NCBI RefSeq assembly: GCF_013385635.1
Contig: NZ_JACAPR010000010.1
Coordinates: forward strand, 248,001-312,000
DNA length: 64,000 bases
Direction of reading: 5' to 3'
Source: Pseudomonas gingeri
GTDB lineage: Bacteria > Pseudomonadota > Gammaproteobacteria > Pseudomonadales > Pseudomonadaceae
A program made the position numbers and the translations under genes. This document shows, piece after piece, positions 36,999-45,865 of the stretch. The notes below the pieces were generated by a model. It worked only from the letters and a program-made list of their open reading frames with translations. It did not search any database and was not told the origin of the DNA. How positions within the stretch are numbered: the stretch's first letter is position 1; every line of letters starts with the position of its first letter.

Positions 36999-38309
36999 TT
37001 ATCCCAGCGCCGTGCAGATCGCCTCGAATCCCGGTCGTGCCAGCACCTCCGGCTGGATGCAGCGCAACTGTAAGGCCTGCAGCGATTCCAGCAGGCGCTG
37101 ATCGGTGTTGCCATCGATCCGCTCCAGCAGTTCCCCCAGCAGAATTCCGAACGCCCTCACTTCGATCCGCTGCAACGCGCGGGTTTCCAGGCTGTCCGTC
37201 GGCGAATGAAACGACGCCGCGCCAAAGTCCCCCAGCAGGCAGTCACCGTTGGCGTTGTAGAGGATATTGTGCCCGTACAGGTCGCCATGGCAGAGGCCCA
37301 GGCGGTGCAAGTGCGCACCGGCCGAGGCAATCCCGCGCGCCATGCGCAGGGCCTGTTCGGCGCTGAAGCGGGTGTCGTCGCGATACACATCGCGACTGCA
37401 CGAATCGAGGCTGGGCAGGGCGGCAAGGTTGGCGAACCGTGGATCGATCAGTTCCATGACCAGCCCGGACTGGCTGTCCGGGTGGTCGACGATACGCCCC
37501 TCGACCCGGATCAGGTTCGGGTGCAAGCCGGCCGCGATGCAGGCATTCATTTCATTCAGCGGCGAGCCGTCGCTGGTCATGCTGCCCTTGTACAGTTTCA
37601 CCGCCACGGCCTTGGCCGGCGCTGCAGGCCGGGTCCAGAGGGCCTGGTTGATCACCCCGGAAGCGCCTTCACCCAGCCGTTGCCCGAGTTGCAACTGTGC
37701 CCAGCCGATATTCGGCGTGTTGTCAGCGGTCAGTACCTCGCCCGTGTGATCGAGTCGAGGGTTACCGGCATAGGCGATCCAGGCCAGGCTGGGCAGGGTC
37801 AGCAGCCACTGCGGCAGTTCGCTCAACTGGTTGGCGGCGATGCGGATCAGTTCGAGCTTGTGGCAGTCGGCCAGGGTCGCCGGCAGTTGCCGCAGGCGAT
37901 TACCCGCCAGCATGAGTTTCTGCAGCAAGGGGCGGCGCCCCAGTTCATCGGGCAGTTCGCCGATACGGTTGTCGGTCAGGATCAGCCAGCGCAACAGCGG
38001 TGGCAGTGCCGCGGCCGGTACGTGTTCGATGCGATTGGCCTTGAAGGCGACCATGCTCAGCCGGGCGCACTGGCCCAGGCAGGCGGGCAGCTCGGTGAAC
38101 AGGTTGTCGGAGCAGAACAGGATGCGCAGGTGCGGCAGGCGATGCAGGTCGTCCGGCAAGCTGCTCAACTGATTGCCGCTCAGGTTGAGGATTTCCAGGG
38201 AGTCGGCCAGTTGGAAGATTTCCCGGGGGAACTCGCTGAGCCCGCAGGACAGGTCGAGTCGCTTGATGCCGGTCAGTTGGCCGGCGCGCAGTTGGGCAAG
38301 GGTATCCAT
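36999..38309 (-). CDS. Leucine-rich-repeat protein kinase
   Basis: A 436-residue protein starting MDTLAQLRAGQLTGIKRLDL. Residues about 15-190 form seven or eight leucine-rich repeats (LEILNLSGNQLSSLPDDL, LRWLILTDNRIGELPDEL and similar). Residues about 205-436 are a eukaryotic-type kinase: glycine loop GEGASGV, ATP lysine in VAVKLYKG, catalytic loop HGDLYGHN and a DFG in LLGDFGAAS. All key catalytic residues are present, so it is probably active. The LRR part likely senses a protein partner. Earlier in-frame starts at 38354-38357 overlap nothing harmful, so the start is not certain. It follows zapE-like on the same strand, with 82 bases between. Confidence 0.85.
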   Translation of the reverse strand: MDTLAQLRAGQLTGIKRLDLSCGLSEFPREIFQLADSLEILNLSGNQLSSLPDDLHRLPHLRILFCSDNLFTELPACLGQCARLSMVAFKANRIEHVPAAALPPLLRWLILTDNRIGELPDELGRRPLLQKLMLAGNRLRQLPATLADCHKLELIRIAANQLSELPQWLLTLPSLAWIAYAGNPRLDHTGEVLTADNTPNIGWAQLQLGQRLGEGASGVINQALWTRPAAPAKAVAVKLYKGSMTSDGSPLNEMNACIAAGLHPNLIRVEGRIVDHPDSQSGLVMELIDPRFANLAALPSLDSCSRDVYRDDTRFSAEQALRMARGIASAGAHLHRLGLCHGDLYGHNILYNANGDCLLGDFGAASFHSPTDSLETRALQRIEVRAFGILLGELLERIDGNTDQRLLESLQALQLRCIQPEVLARPGFEAICTALG

Positions 38310-38391
38310 AAGCGGAGGTCCGTACGGGTCACGATCAGCGAAAAAGGCCGCCATCATAGCGATGTGGGCGCGACCTTGCTCATGGTTGCGT

Positions 38392-39576
38392 TCAGGGACC
38401 GACTTCCACCAGTTGCCCCAGGCGACTGCGGGTGCGTGCCAGATCGATGGCATTGCCGCCGAGGCTGTCGCGCAACGGCTGTGCGCCGATCAGCAACAGG
38501 CGCTTGTCCTGGTCGTAGAGAACGTCGATCAGGTTGATGAAGCGCTGTTGGGCGGCGATCGAGCACTCCTCCAGGCTGGGCAGTTCGTCGATGATCCAGG
38601 TGTCGAAACGCCGGCACAGTTCCAGGTAGTCCATCACCGCCGTGGGTTCTTCGCACAGGTCGGCGAATTCGAAGCGTACGCAACGATCCTGGTTCTGGCG
38701 CACCTTCAGTTGACGCGTACCGACAGCCAGGGGCGCGGGCGCAGCCCCGCGTTCCGGCAGTTGCAGGGCATGACGCTGTTCGCGGCTGCCGGGCCAGATG
38801 TACTGGCCGTGGGTGAATTGCTGTTGGGCATGACTGCGCGGCTGGCTCCGATAGTCATGAGGGCCGCCGACCTCCATCACGTCCATCCGGGCGTTGATCA
38901 GGTCGATCACCGGTTTGAACCGTGCATGATAGAGCGGGTTGGGCAGCAGGCCCTGGGGCGGGTAGTTGGAGGTCACCACCAGTAGCACACCCCGTTGGAA
39001 CAAAGCCTTGAACAGCCGGGTGATGAGCATGGCATCGCCGATGTCATGGACATGGAACTCGTCGAAGCACAGCAACCGGCAGCCTTCCAGCAGTTCGTCG
39101 AGGGTGCTGGCGAGGGCGTCCGGCGCTTCGCGATGGGTGAACATGCCTTGGTGCAGGCGGGCAAAGAAGTCATGGAAATGCAGCCGCTGTTTCTCGGCAA
39201 TCGGCACGGCCTGGAAGAAACCGTCCAGCAACCAGCTCTTGCCGCGCCCGACGGCACCATGCAGGTACAGGCTGCGCTGGCGCTGCTGGGGCGAACCCTG
39301 CAACAGTGCCGTGGCCTGTTGTGCCATGCGCTCGATGACCCGCTGCTGGCTGTGGCTCAGGGTATAACCCTGGTGGCTGGCCTTGTGGCGGAAATACTCA
39401 TGCACGTCATGGTGCGGCGCCATGACGCCGGCCTTGCCGGAAAGGGCCTTGCCGAAAAAGCGACGCAAGGCCGGCCAGCGGGATTTCACGCCGGGGCGAT
39501 GAGGAGGTAGAGCGGCCAACGGAGAAGGTCCCCTTACATGAACGTCCTGATCGTCCGGGTCATGGTGTCCTGGCAA
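38392..39576 (-). CDS. AFG1/ZapE-type ATPase
   Basis: P-loop ATPase of the AFG1/ZapE family, which in E. coli acts at the constricting FtsZ ring. Up to 394 residues are coded; it has Walker A GAVGRGKS, Walker B CRLLCFDEF with the family motif FHVHDIGDAMLI, and sensor TSNYPP. The farthest start is a TTG at 39576; an ATG at 39423 would give 343 residues and keeps all motifs, so the start is uncertain. Pseudomonas usually has a separate zapE elsewhere; this may be a paralogue, so no symbol is given. Confidence 0.8.
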   Translation of the reverse strand: MPGHHDPDDQDVHVRGPSPLAALPPHRPGVKSRWPALRRFFGKALSGKAGVMAPHHDVHEYFRHKASHQGYTLSHSQQRVIERMAQQATALLQGSPQQRQRSLYLHGAVGRGKSWLLDGFFQAVPIAEKQRLHFHDFFARLHQGMFTHREAPDALASTLDELLEGCRLLCFDEFHVHDIGDAMLITRLFKALFQRGVLLVVTSNYPPQGLLPNPLYHARFKPVIDLINARMDVMEVGGPHDYRSQPRSHAQQQFTHGQYIWPGSREQRHALQLPERGAAPAPLAVGTRQLKVRQNQDRCVRFEFADLCEEPTAVMDYLELCRRFDTWIIDELPSLEECSIAAQQRFINLIDVLYDQDKRLLLIGAQPLRDSLGGNAIDLARTRSRLGQLVEVGP

Positions 39577-39827
39577 GCATCGTGGCGCAGATGGCGCAAG
39601 GCTATCTTGGCAACGGTCGCGCTAATTTAACCATACAAAATGTGGCAGTCAGCAATCTCTACAAGGGCGCTGCGATATTTTCCGCAGCCATATGTCGGCT
39701 CGAACATGAAATCCAGTGCAGGCATATGGCCATACCCTTTATCCTGAGGCGCTTTTCATTACCCAGCTTTTTTCGTCAGGGTCCCTGCCGCTCAAATGGA
39801 TTGAGCCATTGAGCGGAGTCCGTGCGA
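39577..39827. other. Intergenic region ahead of the pilus locus
   Basis: About 250 bases without a gene. It should hold the pilus promoter, but I could not assign elements with confidence. Overlapping hairpins lie at its 3' end (see 39788-39816). Confidence 0.35.
39788..39816 (+). promoter_or_regulatory. Alternative hairpins before the first pilus subunit
   Basis: CCGCTCAA at 39788-39795 can pair with TTGAGC at 39801-39806 (6 bp) or with TTGAGCGG at 39809-39816 (8 bp). The second pairing reaches the ribosome site GGAG at 39815-39818, so the two folds are mutually exclusive. The control function is inference. Confidence 0.35.
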
Positions 39828-40190
39828 ATGCCTGAAAAACGGGACCGGACCATGCACTCCATCCATCGACTGTTGTTCGCCCTGGGCGCTTTTTGCCTGC
39901 TGCCCGGTAATGCCCTGGCGGCGGTCAGCGGGCAGATCGAGGCGCGGCTGGTGATTACCGCCGCCTGTGAGGTCAGCCACAACGCCGGGGCGGGCATCGG
40001 CCAGGGCAAACCCCTCGATCCCCGGCTGCGCGGGAGCCGGGACAACCTGGCTGTGAGTTGTGGTTCCTCGCCCAACAGTCCGACCCAGTTCACCGTCAAT
40101 GTCGACAACCGGGCCCACGGCCTTGACAGCGCTCGCGCCCAACCTGGCGGGCCCTACCGCGATACGGTCATCGTGACGCTGGGCTGGTAG
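39828..40190 (+). CDS. Shortened spore-coat-U (SCPU) domain pilus subunit
   Basis: A 120-residue secreted protein (ATG at 39828 with a GGAG site 9 bases ahead; ATG at 39852 is an alternative). It has a signal peptide ending NALA, then GQIEARLVITAACEV as in the other subunits. The final PYRDTVIVTLGW also fits. About 60 central residues, including the IPYRL strand region found in the paralogues, are absent. It therefore lacks part of the beta-sandwich and may be a decayed or specialised subunit. A 246-base gap separates it from the next pilus gene, unlike the tight spacing after that. Confidence 0.65.
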   Translation: MPEKRDRTMHSIHRLLFALGAFCLLPGNALAAVSGQIEARLVITAACEVSHNAGAGIGQGKPLDPRLRGSRDNLAVSCGSSPNSPTQFTVNVDNRAHGLDSARAQPGGPYRDTVIVTLGW

Positions 40191-40417
40191 CCGAGCCGCT
40201 GCAGATCGTTCGTCAAATCGAAACAAAATGTTCCGGCCGATTTCATTGAACCTATCTGCTTTTGAACGGAATTCTGCTGCTCATACAGCTTTTTACGGGA
40301 AGAACCATGGGGGTTCTACTGAAAGTGCCTAGGAAAAGTACTGCAAATATATAAGTGCATTTCTGACTCTACTGGCAGCTTTGTCCTTCACTGCTAACCT
40401 GATGTTAGCAAGCCATC

Positions 40418-40434
40418 CCTCAAAAGGATTGAGG
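40418..40434 (+). promoter_or_regulatory. Hairpin presenting the ribosome site of the second pilus subunit
   Basis: CCTCAA at 40418-40423 pairs with TTGAGG at 40429-40434; the loop AAGGA is the Shine-Dalgarno sequence, 8 bases before the GTG at 40437. A second stem GCTAAC/GTTAGC lies at 40393-40409. Confidence 0.4.
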
Positions 40435-40436
40435 CC

Positions 40437-40961
40437 GTGAATGGATCTATGGTTTTGGCAGTCGTGAGCGCACTGTGCAGCGCCCAGGCGTTGGCCGCGC
40501 AACTCCAGGTGGAGGTGCGGGTCAATGTGATGCGCGGCTGTCAGTTGGTCGGCCTGACCCGCGACGCGGGCATCGACCAACTGGGTGTGCTCGACTTTGG
40601 CAATACCGCCCGTCTGAACGACCCTGCGGGGCCCTTGAGCGCCGCGCTGACCAGTACCCGCCTGCCACGCCTGGAATGCAATCCCGATACCCCTTATCAA
40701 GTACGCATCGATGGCGGCCTGCACGGCGGCATCGGTGAAGTGCGCTACCTGGAGGGCGATGCCCGCAGCAGCCCGATCCCCTATCGACTCTACCGCGATG
40801 CCGCGCGGCGTATTGCGCTGCCGGTCAACGAACCCGTGAGCGGCACCGTGCCCGACAGCGGTTCTGTGGAACTGCCGTTGTATGCGCGGATCGAGCCGTT
40901 GGCCCGGATACCCCGTGTCAGTCGTTACACCGATGTCGTGAAGGTGACCGTCACCTGGTAA
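40437..40961 (+). CDS. Csu/CupE-type pilus subunit (SCPU domain)
   Basis: A 174-residue secreted subunit of an archaic chaperone-usher pilus. It starts with GTG at 40437, has a short signal peptide (LAVVSALCSAQALA) and a single spore-coat-U domain with the paired cysteines in VMRGCQLVG and LECNPDTPYQV. The C-terminus VVKVTVTW is the beta strand recognised by the chaperone. Like its paralogues it would polymerise by donor-strand exchange. It is the first of four closely packed full-size subunits. Confidence 0.85.
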   Translation: MNGSMVLAVVSALCSAQALAAQLQVEVRVNVMRGCQLVGLTRDAGIDQLGVLDFGNTARLNDPAGPLSAALTSTRLPRLECNPDTPYQVRIDGGLHGGIGEVRYLEGDARSSPIPYRLYRDAARRIALPVNEPVSGTVPDSGSVELPLYARIEPLARIPRVSRYTDVVKVTVTW

Positions 40962-41063
40962 GCGCTTGCAGCAACCTCTGTCGGGTGGACCTGGCAGGAA
41001 AAGGAATGTCGCCCACGACCGGGCGGCCAACCGGTTTTATCCTGATGGAAGTAGGATCGGCAT

Positions 41064-41588
41064 ATGAAGTACCTCAACCGCGCCGTGTCAGTTTTCGGGC
41101 CCCTGCTTTTGCTGGCGAGTGGTGCCGAGGCGGTGGTGACCGGGACCATCCAGGCCCGGCTGGTCATTTTACCGGCCTGCGAGGTGAACACCGGTGTTGC
41201 CTCCATGCCGAGCAATCTCGGGCAACTGGATTTCGGCAGCTCGGGGCCGACCTGGACCCGCCCATTGAATGCCAACATTCAGAGCAGCGGCGGTGCCCTG
41301 CAAGTCACCTGCAATGCCTCGGTCAGCGGCTTCACCGTGACTATCGACGGCGGTGTCAACGGCGACGGTACCACCCGGCGCCTGAGCAACGGACGCCAGA
41401 CCATTCCCTACCGACTCACCGTCGATGCCGCCGGCACCGACAGCTACAGCATCGGGCAACAACGCAATTTCGCCGTCAGCACCGGAACCCAGAGGCCGAT
41501 CCCGGTCTATGGCGCCGTGGTGGCGAATACCAACGCACTGCCGGCCGGCACTTATCGCGACACGCTGACGGTCACGTTGGACTGGTAA
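41064..41588 (+). CDS. Csu/CupE-type pilus subunit (SCPU domain)
   Basis: A 174-residue SCPU-domain subunit. The signal peptide runs to GAEA; the mature N-terminus VVTGTIQARLVILPACEVN is the likely donor strand and first domain strand. Cysteines lie in PACEV and LQVTCNAS. The end TYRDTLTVTLDW matches its paralogues. The gap to the upstream gene is 102 bases, to the next 20 bases. Which paralogue is the main shaft subunit cannot be told from the sequence. Confidence 0.87.
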   Translation: MKYLNRAVSVFGPLLLLASGAEAVVTGTIQARLVILPACEVNTGVASMPSNLGQLDFGSSGPTWTRPLNANIQSSGGALQVTCNASVSGFTVTIDGGVNGDGTTRRLSNGRQTIPYRLTVDAAGTDSYSIGQQRNFAVSTGTQRPIPVYGAVVANTNALPAGTYRDTLTVTLDW

Positions 41589-41608
41589 CTCAACAGAGGA
41601 TGAGCATC

Positions 41609-42145
41609 ATGCAGCAACTTGCTTCGCGTCTCGTTTTATCAGTGCTCGGCCTGGCACTGGCAACCGGTGCCCAGGCCGCGACCACCGTCACCGGGCAAAT
41701 CAGTTCCACCCTGATCCTGACCAGCAGTTGCCTGGTCAACGGCGGGGCCGGTTCCACCAACCTGAACTTCGGTACATTGAATTTCGGTACCACCGACAGT
41801 CTGTTCACCCAGGCCGGTACCCAACTGGTAGCCGCCGGCGGTGGTGCGGTGTCGATCCAGTGTTCGGCCGGGACCACGCCCACCGTGACCATCCAGGGCG
41901 GCCTGCATGACGGGCAGTCCACCGGTGGTACCCGGGCCCTGTACGACGGGGTGTCGCATTTCGTGCCGTATGACCTTTACACCGACTCCGGGTACAACAA
42001 CATCCTGGCGAGTAATGGTGTGATCAACCTCGCGGCCAGTACCGGCGCGGCCCAGACCATCAATCTCTGGGGCAAGGCGGTGGGTAAACCCGGGCTGCCG
42101 GCCGGGACCTACAGCGACACCATTTCCGTGCAATTGAGCTTCTGA
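41609..42145 (+). CDS. Csu/CupE-type pilus subunit (SCPU domain)
   Basis: A 178-residue SCPU-domain subunit. ATG at 41609 is preferred because GAGG lies 9 bases ahead; an ATG at 41600 directly abuts that site. The signal peptide ends GAQA. The mature start TTVTGQISSTLILTSSC and the end YSDTISVQLSF follow the family. A long frame upstream to 40985 is a read-through over the neighbouring gene and is rejected. The stop is 5 bases before the next start. Confidence 0.87.
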   Translation: MQQLASRLVLSVLGLALATGAQAATTVTGQISSTLILTSSCLVNGGAGSTNLNFGTLNFGTTDSLFTQAGTQLVAAGGGAVSIQCSAGTTPTVTIQGGLHDGQSTGGTRALYDGVSHFVPYDLYTDSGYNNILASNGVINLAASTGAAQTINLWGKAVGKPGLPAGTYSDTISVQLSF

Positions 42146-42150
42146 GTGCG

Positions 42151-42651
42151 ATGGCCGGCCATGGATGCGCCGCCGTACTGCTGGCCTGCGCGACCAGCCT
42201 GCCGTTGCCGCTGGCGGCGGTCACCAGCGCGAGCTTCCAGGTCAGCGCCAGCATTATCGCCGGTTGCCTGGTGGTGGGCGGGGGCTCCAACTACGGCAAC
42301 CTGAACTACGGCAGCTATTCGGCGTTGTCGACCAGTACGGTGTCGACCTCGCTGACCAGCGGGGTGCAATTGCAATGCACGCCGGGGGTGACCCTGAGCA
42401 TGAGCGTGGACGGCGGGCAGAACAACAGCAGCGGCCGCCACCTGAAGCTCAACAGCGGTACCGCCCAGGTCGCGTACCAGCTGTTCAGCGACGCCGGTCT
42501 GAGCCAGGCGTTGGGCATCAGCCAGAGTGTGAACGTGGCCTATAGCAACGCGAACAACATCAGCCTGCCGCTCTACGGCAGGGTGGTTTTACCGGGGAAT
42601 CAGCCGGCGGGGACCTACAGCGATGTGCTGCAGGTGCAGCTGTCCTGGTAG
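42151..42651 (+). CDS. Csu/CupE-type pilus subunit (SCPU domain)
   Basis: A 166-residue SCPU-domain subunit, ATG at 42151, only 5 bases after the upstream stop, so coupled translation is likely. The signal peptide ends PLAA; the mature part begins TSASFQVSASIIAGCLVVGG. Paired cysteines (AGC, LQCTPG) and the ending YSDVLQVQLSW fit the family. It is the last subunit gene before the chaperone. Confidence 0.85.
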   Translation: MAGHGCAAVLLACATSLPLPLAAVTSASFQVSASIIAGCLVVGGGSNYGNLNYGSYSALSTSTVSTSLTSGVQLQCTPGVTLSMSVDGGQNNSSGRHLKLNSGTAQVAYQLFSDAGLSQALGISQSVNVAYSNANNISLPLYGRVVLPGNQPAGTYSDVLQVQLSW

Positions 42652-42686
42652 GGGGCGGTTTAATTGAAGCGACAAGGAGTTTGCCT

Positions 42687-43481
42687 ATGTGTTCACCCTC
42701 CCGGCGCTTGCAGGCCGTGCGTTACGGACTGCTGGCCATGGTCTTGCTGGGTGCGGGCCAGGTCTGGGCGGCAAGCTCGGTACTGATCTGGCCGATCGAT
42801 CCGGTACTGGAGGCCGATCAACAGGCCAGTGCGCTGTGGCTGGAAAATCGCGGCAATGAAACCACCAACCTGCAGATCCGGGTCTTCGCCTGGAGCCAGA
42901 ACGGGTTCGACGACCAGTATCAGAACCAGCGCGAGGTGATCGGCAGCCCGCCGGTGGCGCGCATCGAGCCGGGTCAGAAACAGCTGGTGCGCCTGACCCG
43001 GACCCGCGACGTGGCGCCGGGGCGGGAACAGGCCTACCGCATCATCATCGACGAGATCCCGGCGGCGAAATCGCCGGATACCGCTGCTGCGGAGGGCAAG
43101 ACAGCGGCGGCGATCCAGTTCCAGATGCGTTACTCGGTGCCTTTGTTCACCTACGGTGCGGGGCTCTGGAGCAAGGCGGACCTGACCCGCCAGCGCGATC
43201 CGAAAAGTGCCGGCGTCCCGGAACTGAGCTGGCGCAAGGTCGCCGAGGGCGGGCGCTCCTATATCGAGATCCGCAACCGCGGTTCGGTGCATGCACGACT
43301 GACCGATGTAGTGCTCAAGCAGGGCGGCCAAGCCCGGCCGGTGGTTGAGGGGCTGATGGGTTATGTATTGCCGGGGGCGACCATGCGCTGGCCGGTGCCG
43401 GAACCCCTGGCCAGCGGCCAGGAACTGCTGTTGCGGGTCAATGGTGCACCACAGGTCCAGAGCGTCAAGGCGGATCAGTGA
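42687..43481 (+). CDS. Csu/CupE-type periplasmic pilus chaperone
   Basis: A 264-residue PapD-like chaperone that caps subunits until they reach the usher. ATG at 42687 has AAGGAG 7 bases upstream; the TTG at 42681 is too close to that site. The signal peptide ends VWA. The mature G1 region starts SSVLIWPIDPVLEADQQASALWLENRG. Subunit-anchoring residues lie near VRLTRTRDVAPGREQAYRI, followed by the second Ig-like domain. The equivalent genes are csuC in Acinetobacter and cupE4 in P. aeruginosa. Confidence 0.9.
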   Translation: MCSPSRRLQAVRYGLLAMVLLGAGQVWAASSVLIWPIDPVLEADQQASALWLENRGNETTNLQIRVFAWSQNGFDDQYQNQREVIGSPPVARIEPGQKQLVRLTRTRDVAPGREQAYRIIIDEIPAAKSPDTAAAEGKTAAAIQFQMRYSVPLFTYGAGLWSKADLTRQRDPKSAGVPELSWRKVAEGGRSYIEIRNRGSVHARLTDVVLKQGGQARPVVEGLMGYVLPGATMRWPVPEPLASGQELLLRVNGAPQVQSVKADQ

Positions 43482-43500
43482 AGAACAGGGAGTGAGCTGA

Positions 43501-45849
43501 GTGTGGGCTCGTCATATCCACTATCTGCCATGGATTGCCATGGGTTGTTGCTGGCTGGTGTTTCTCCCGCGGGTCGGGGCCGGTGAACTGCCACCGCCAC
43601 CTACCAGCCTGGAGGCCATCCCCGATGCGCAACTGTACCTCGAGCTGCTGGTCAATCAGATGGACACCGGCAAGGTCATCGTCGTCGACCAGCGCGCTGG
43701 CCAGCTTTTCCTGCCGGCCTCGGACCTGCAGGCGATCGGTATGAAGCTGCCGCCGTCGGTGTCCGCCGAAGTCGCCCTCGACCAGTTGCCGGGGTTGCAC
43801 AGCGAATACGACAGCCAGGGCCAGCGCCTGCTGCTGACCGTGCCGGCGGACTGGCTGCCGGCGCAGTTCCTCGGCAACCGCCAGGCCTATCCGCGGACCC
43901 AGGCGCTGACCAGCTTCGGCGCGATGCTCAACTATGACCTGTACCTCAATGACACCGACGATGCCGGTACCTACCTGGCGGCCTGGAACGAAGTACGGGT
44001 GTTCGACACCTGGGGCACCCTGTCCAACACCGGGCAGTACCGCCGCGGTTTCGGTGCGAACGCGGGTGGCGCGCTGAACAATGGTTATCTGCGCTACGAC
44101 ACCACCTGGCGTTATTCCGACGATGAGCGTCTGCTGACCTACGAGGCCGGCGATGTGGTCAGCGGGGCCTTGCCCTGGAGCAATTCGGTGCGCCTGGGCG
44201 GGGTACAGCTGTCACGGGACTTCGGCGTGCGTCCGGACCTGGTGACCTATCCGCTGCCGCAATTCGCCGGTGAAGCGGCGGTGCCGTCCTCGGTGGATCT
44301 GTTCATCAACGGTTTCAAGTCGTCCAGCGACAACGTGCAACCCGGTCCCTACACCCTGACCAATATCCCGTTCATCAACGGTGCGGGCGAGGCGGTGGTG
44401 GTGACCACCGACGCCCTCGGACGGCAGGTGTCCACCACCGTGCCGTTCTATGTCACCAGTACCCTGCTGCAAAAGGGTCTGTCGGATTTCTCGGTGGCCG
44501 CCGGTAACCTGCGCCGTGATTATGCACAGAAGGACTTTGGCTACGGCCCGGGCGTGACCTCCGGCAGTCTGCGCTACGGTCTGAGTGACAGTTTCACCCT
44601 GGAAAGCCATGCCGAGGCCTCCAGTGACCTGACCCTCGGCGGCCTCGGCGGCAACCTGCGCCTGGGCAATTTCGGTGTGCTCAACAGCGCTTTCAGCCAG
44701 AGTCGCTTCGACGGTCGCCAGGGCCGGCAGGTCAGCCTCGGCTACCAGTACAGCAGCCAGCGCTACAGCCTGTCCTACCAGCGCCTGGAACGTCACGATC
44801 AATACGCCGACCTGACGGTGATCGACACGCCGTACATCAGCCTGAGCAAACGCAGCGAGCAGGTCACGGCCAGCCTCAATCTCGACAGCTGGGGCAGCCT
44901 CGGCGCCGGCTATTTCGATATCCGTGCCGCCGACGATTCACGTACCCGCCTGCTTAACCTGACCTGGAACCGCCCGCTGTGGGGCAACAGCAGTTTCTAT
45001 CTGTCGGCCAACCGCGAAATCGGCGACAGCAATTGGGCGGTGCAGGCCCAGGTGGTGTTTCCCTTCGACCTCAACGGCAGCCTGAGCATGAGTGTCGAGC
45101 GGGACAAGAGCGGCGCGAGCCGCGAACGGATCAATTACAGCCGGGCGGTCCCAAGCCAGGGTGGCGTGGGTTACAACCTCGGCTATGGCCATGGCCAGGG
45201 TCCGGATTACCGCCAGGCCGACCTCACCTGGCGCCTGCAGTCGGTGCAGTTGCAAGCCGGCGTCTACGGCAGCAGCGATGCCGAGACCCGCTGGGCCGAT
45301 GCAAGCGGTTCGCTGGTATGGATGGACAAGCAGATCTTCGCCGCGAACCGCATCAACGATGCGTTCGTGGTGGTCAGCACCGACGGTTACTCGAAGGTGC
45401 CGGTGCGCTATGAAAACCAGCTGGTGGGCGAGACCGACAAGTCCGGGCGGCTGCTGGTGCCCTGGAGCAGCGGCTACTACCGTGGCAAATACGAAATCGA
45501 TCCGCTGAACCTGCCGGCCGACGTCCAGAGTCCGACGGTCGAGCAGCGCATCGCGGTCCGCCGTGGCAGCGGCTACCTGCTGAAGTTCCCGTTGACCCGG
45601 ATCGTTGCCGCCAGTGTTGAACTGGTGGATGCGCACAACCAGCCGTTGCCCCTTGGGGCCAATGTCATCCATGAACAGACCGGGGCTGCAGCGGTGGTGG
45701 GCTGGGATGGCCTGGTCTACCTGGAGAACCTGGCGAAGCAGAACAGCCTCAAGGTGATGCTGGCCGATGGCAGTATCTGCCGGGTGCGGTTCGCCATGGA
45801 GGCGTCCGCCGAGCAGGTGCCGTTGATTGGTCCGCTGGTCTGTCGATAG
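43501..45849 (+). CDS. Csu/CupE-type outer-membrane usher
   Basis: A 782-residue pore that orders and exports pilus subunits. It starts with GTG at 43501, with GGGAG upstream. The signal peptide ends VGAG; then come the N-terminal chaperone-binding domain (LYLELLVNQMDTGKVIVVDQ), the large beta-barrel with plug (YTLTNIPFINGAGEAVVVTTDALGR), and a C-terminal domain. It has the archaic-usher features, being shorter than the classical FimD type. The gene order chaperone-usher-tip is that of csuCDE. Confidence 0.92.
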   Translation: MWARHIHYLPWIAMGCCWLVFLPRVGAGELPPPPTSLEAIPDAQLYLELLVNQMDTGKVIVVDQRAGQLFLPASDLQAIGMKLPPSVSAEVALDQLPGLHSEYDSQGQRLLLTVPADWLPAQFLGNRQAYPRTQALTSFGAMLNYDLYLNDTDDAGTYLAAWNEVRVFDTWGTLSNTGQYRRGFGANAGGALNNGYLRYDTTWRYSDDERLLTYEAGDVVSGALPWSNSVRLGGVQLSRDFGVRPDLVTYPLPQFAGEAAVPSSVDLFINGFKSSSDNVQPGPYTLTNIPFINGAGEAVVVTTDALGRQVSTTVPFYVTSTLLQKGLSDFSVAAGNLRRDYAQKDFGYGPGVTSGSLRYGLSDSFTLESHAEASSDLTLGGLGGNLRLGNFGVLNSAFSQSRFDGRQGRQVSLGYQYSSQRYSLSYQRLERHDQYADLTVIDTPYISLSKRSEQVTASLNLDSWGSLGAGYFDIRAADDSRTRLLNLTWNRPLWGNSSFYLSANREIGDSNWAVQAQVVFPFDLNGSLSMSVERDKSGASRERINYSRAVPSQGGVGYNLGYGHGQGPDYRQADLTWRLQSVQLQAGVYGSSDAETRWADASGSLVWMDKQIFAANRINDAFVVVSTDGYSKVPVRYENQLVGETDKSGRLLVPWSSGYYRGKYEIDPLNLPADVQSPTVEQRIAVRRGSGYLLKFPLTRIVAASVELVDAHNQPLPLGANVIHEQTGAAAVVGWDGLVYLENLAKQNSLKVMLADGSICRVRFAMEASAEQVPLIGPLVCR

Positions 45850-45865
45850 ACACAGGAGGTGTCGA

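Noticed and set aside
40985..41608. A long upstream extension of the third full-size pilus subunit
   Set aside because: The extension runs through the preceding subunit in another frame and would bury the clear signal peptide at 41609.
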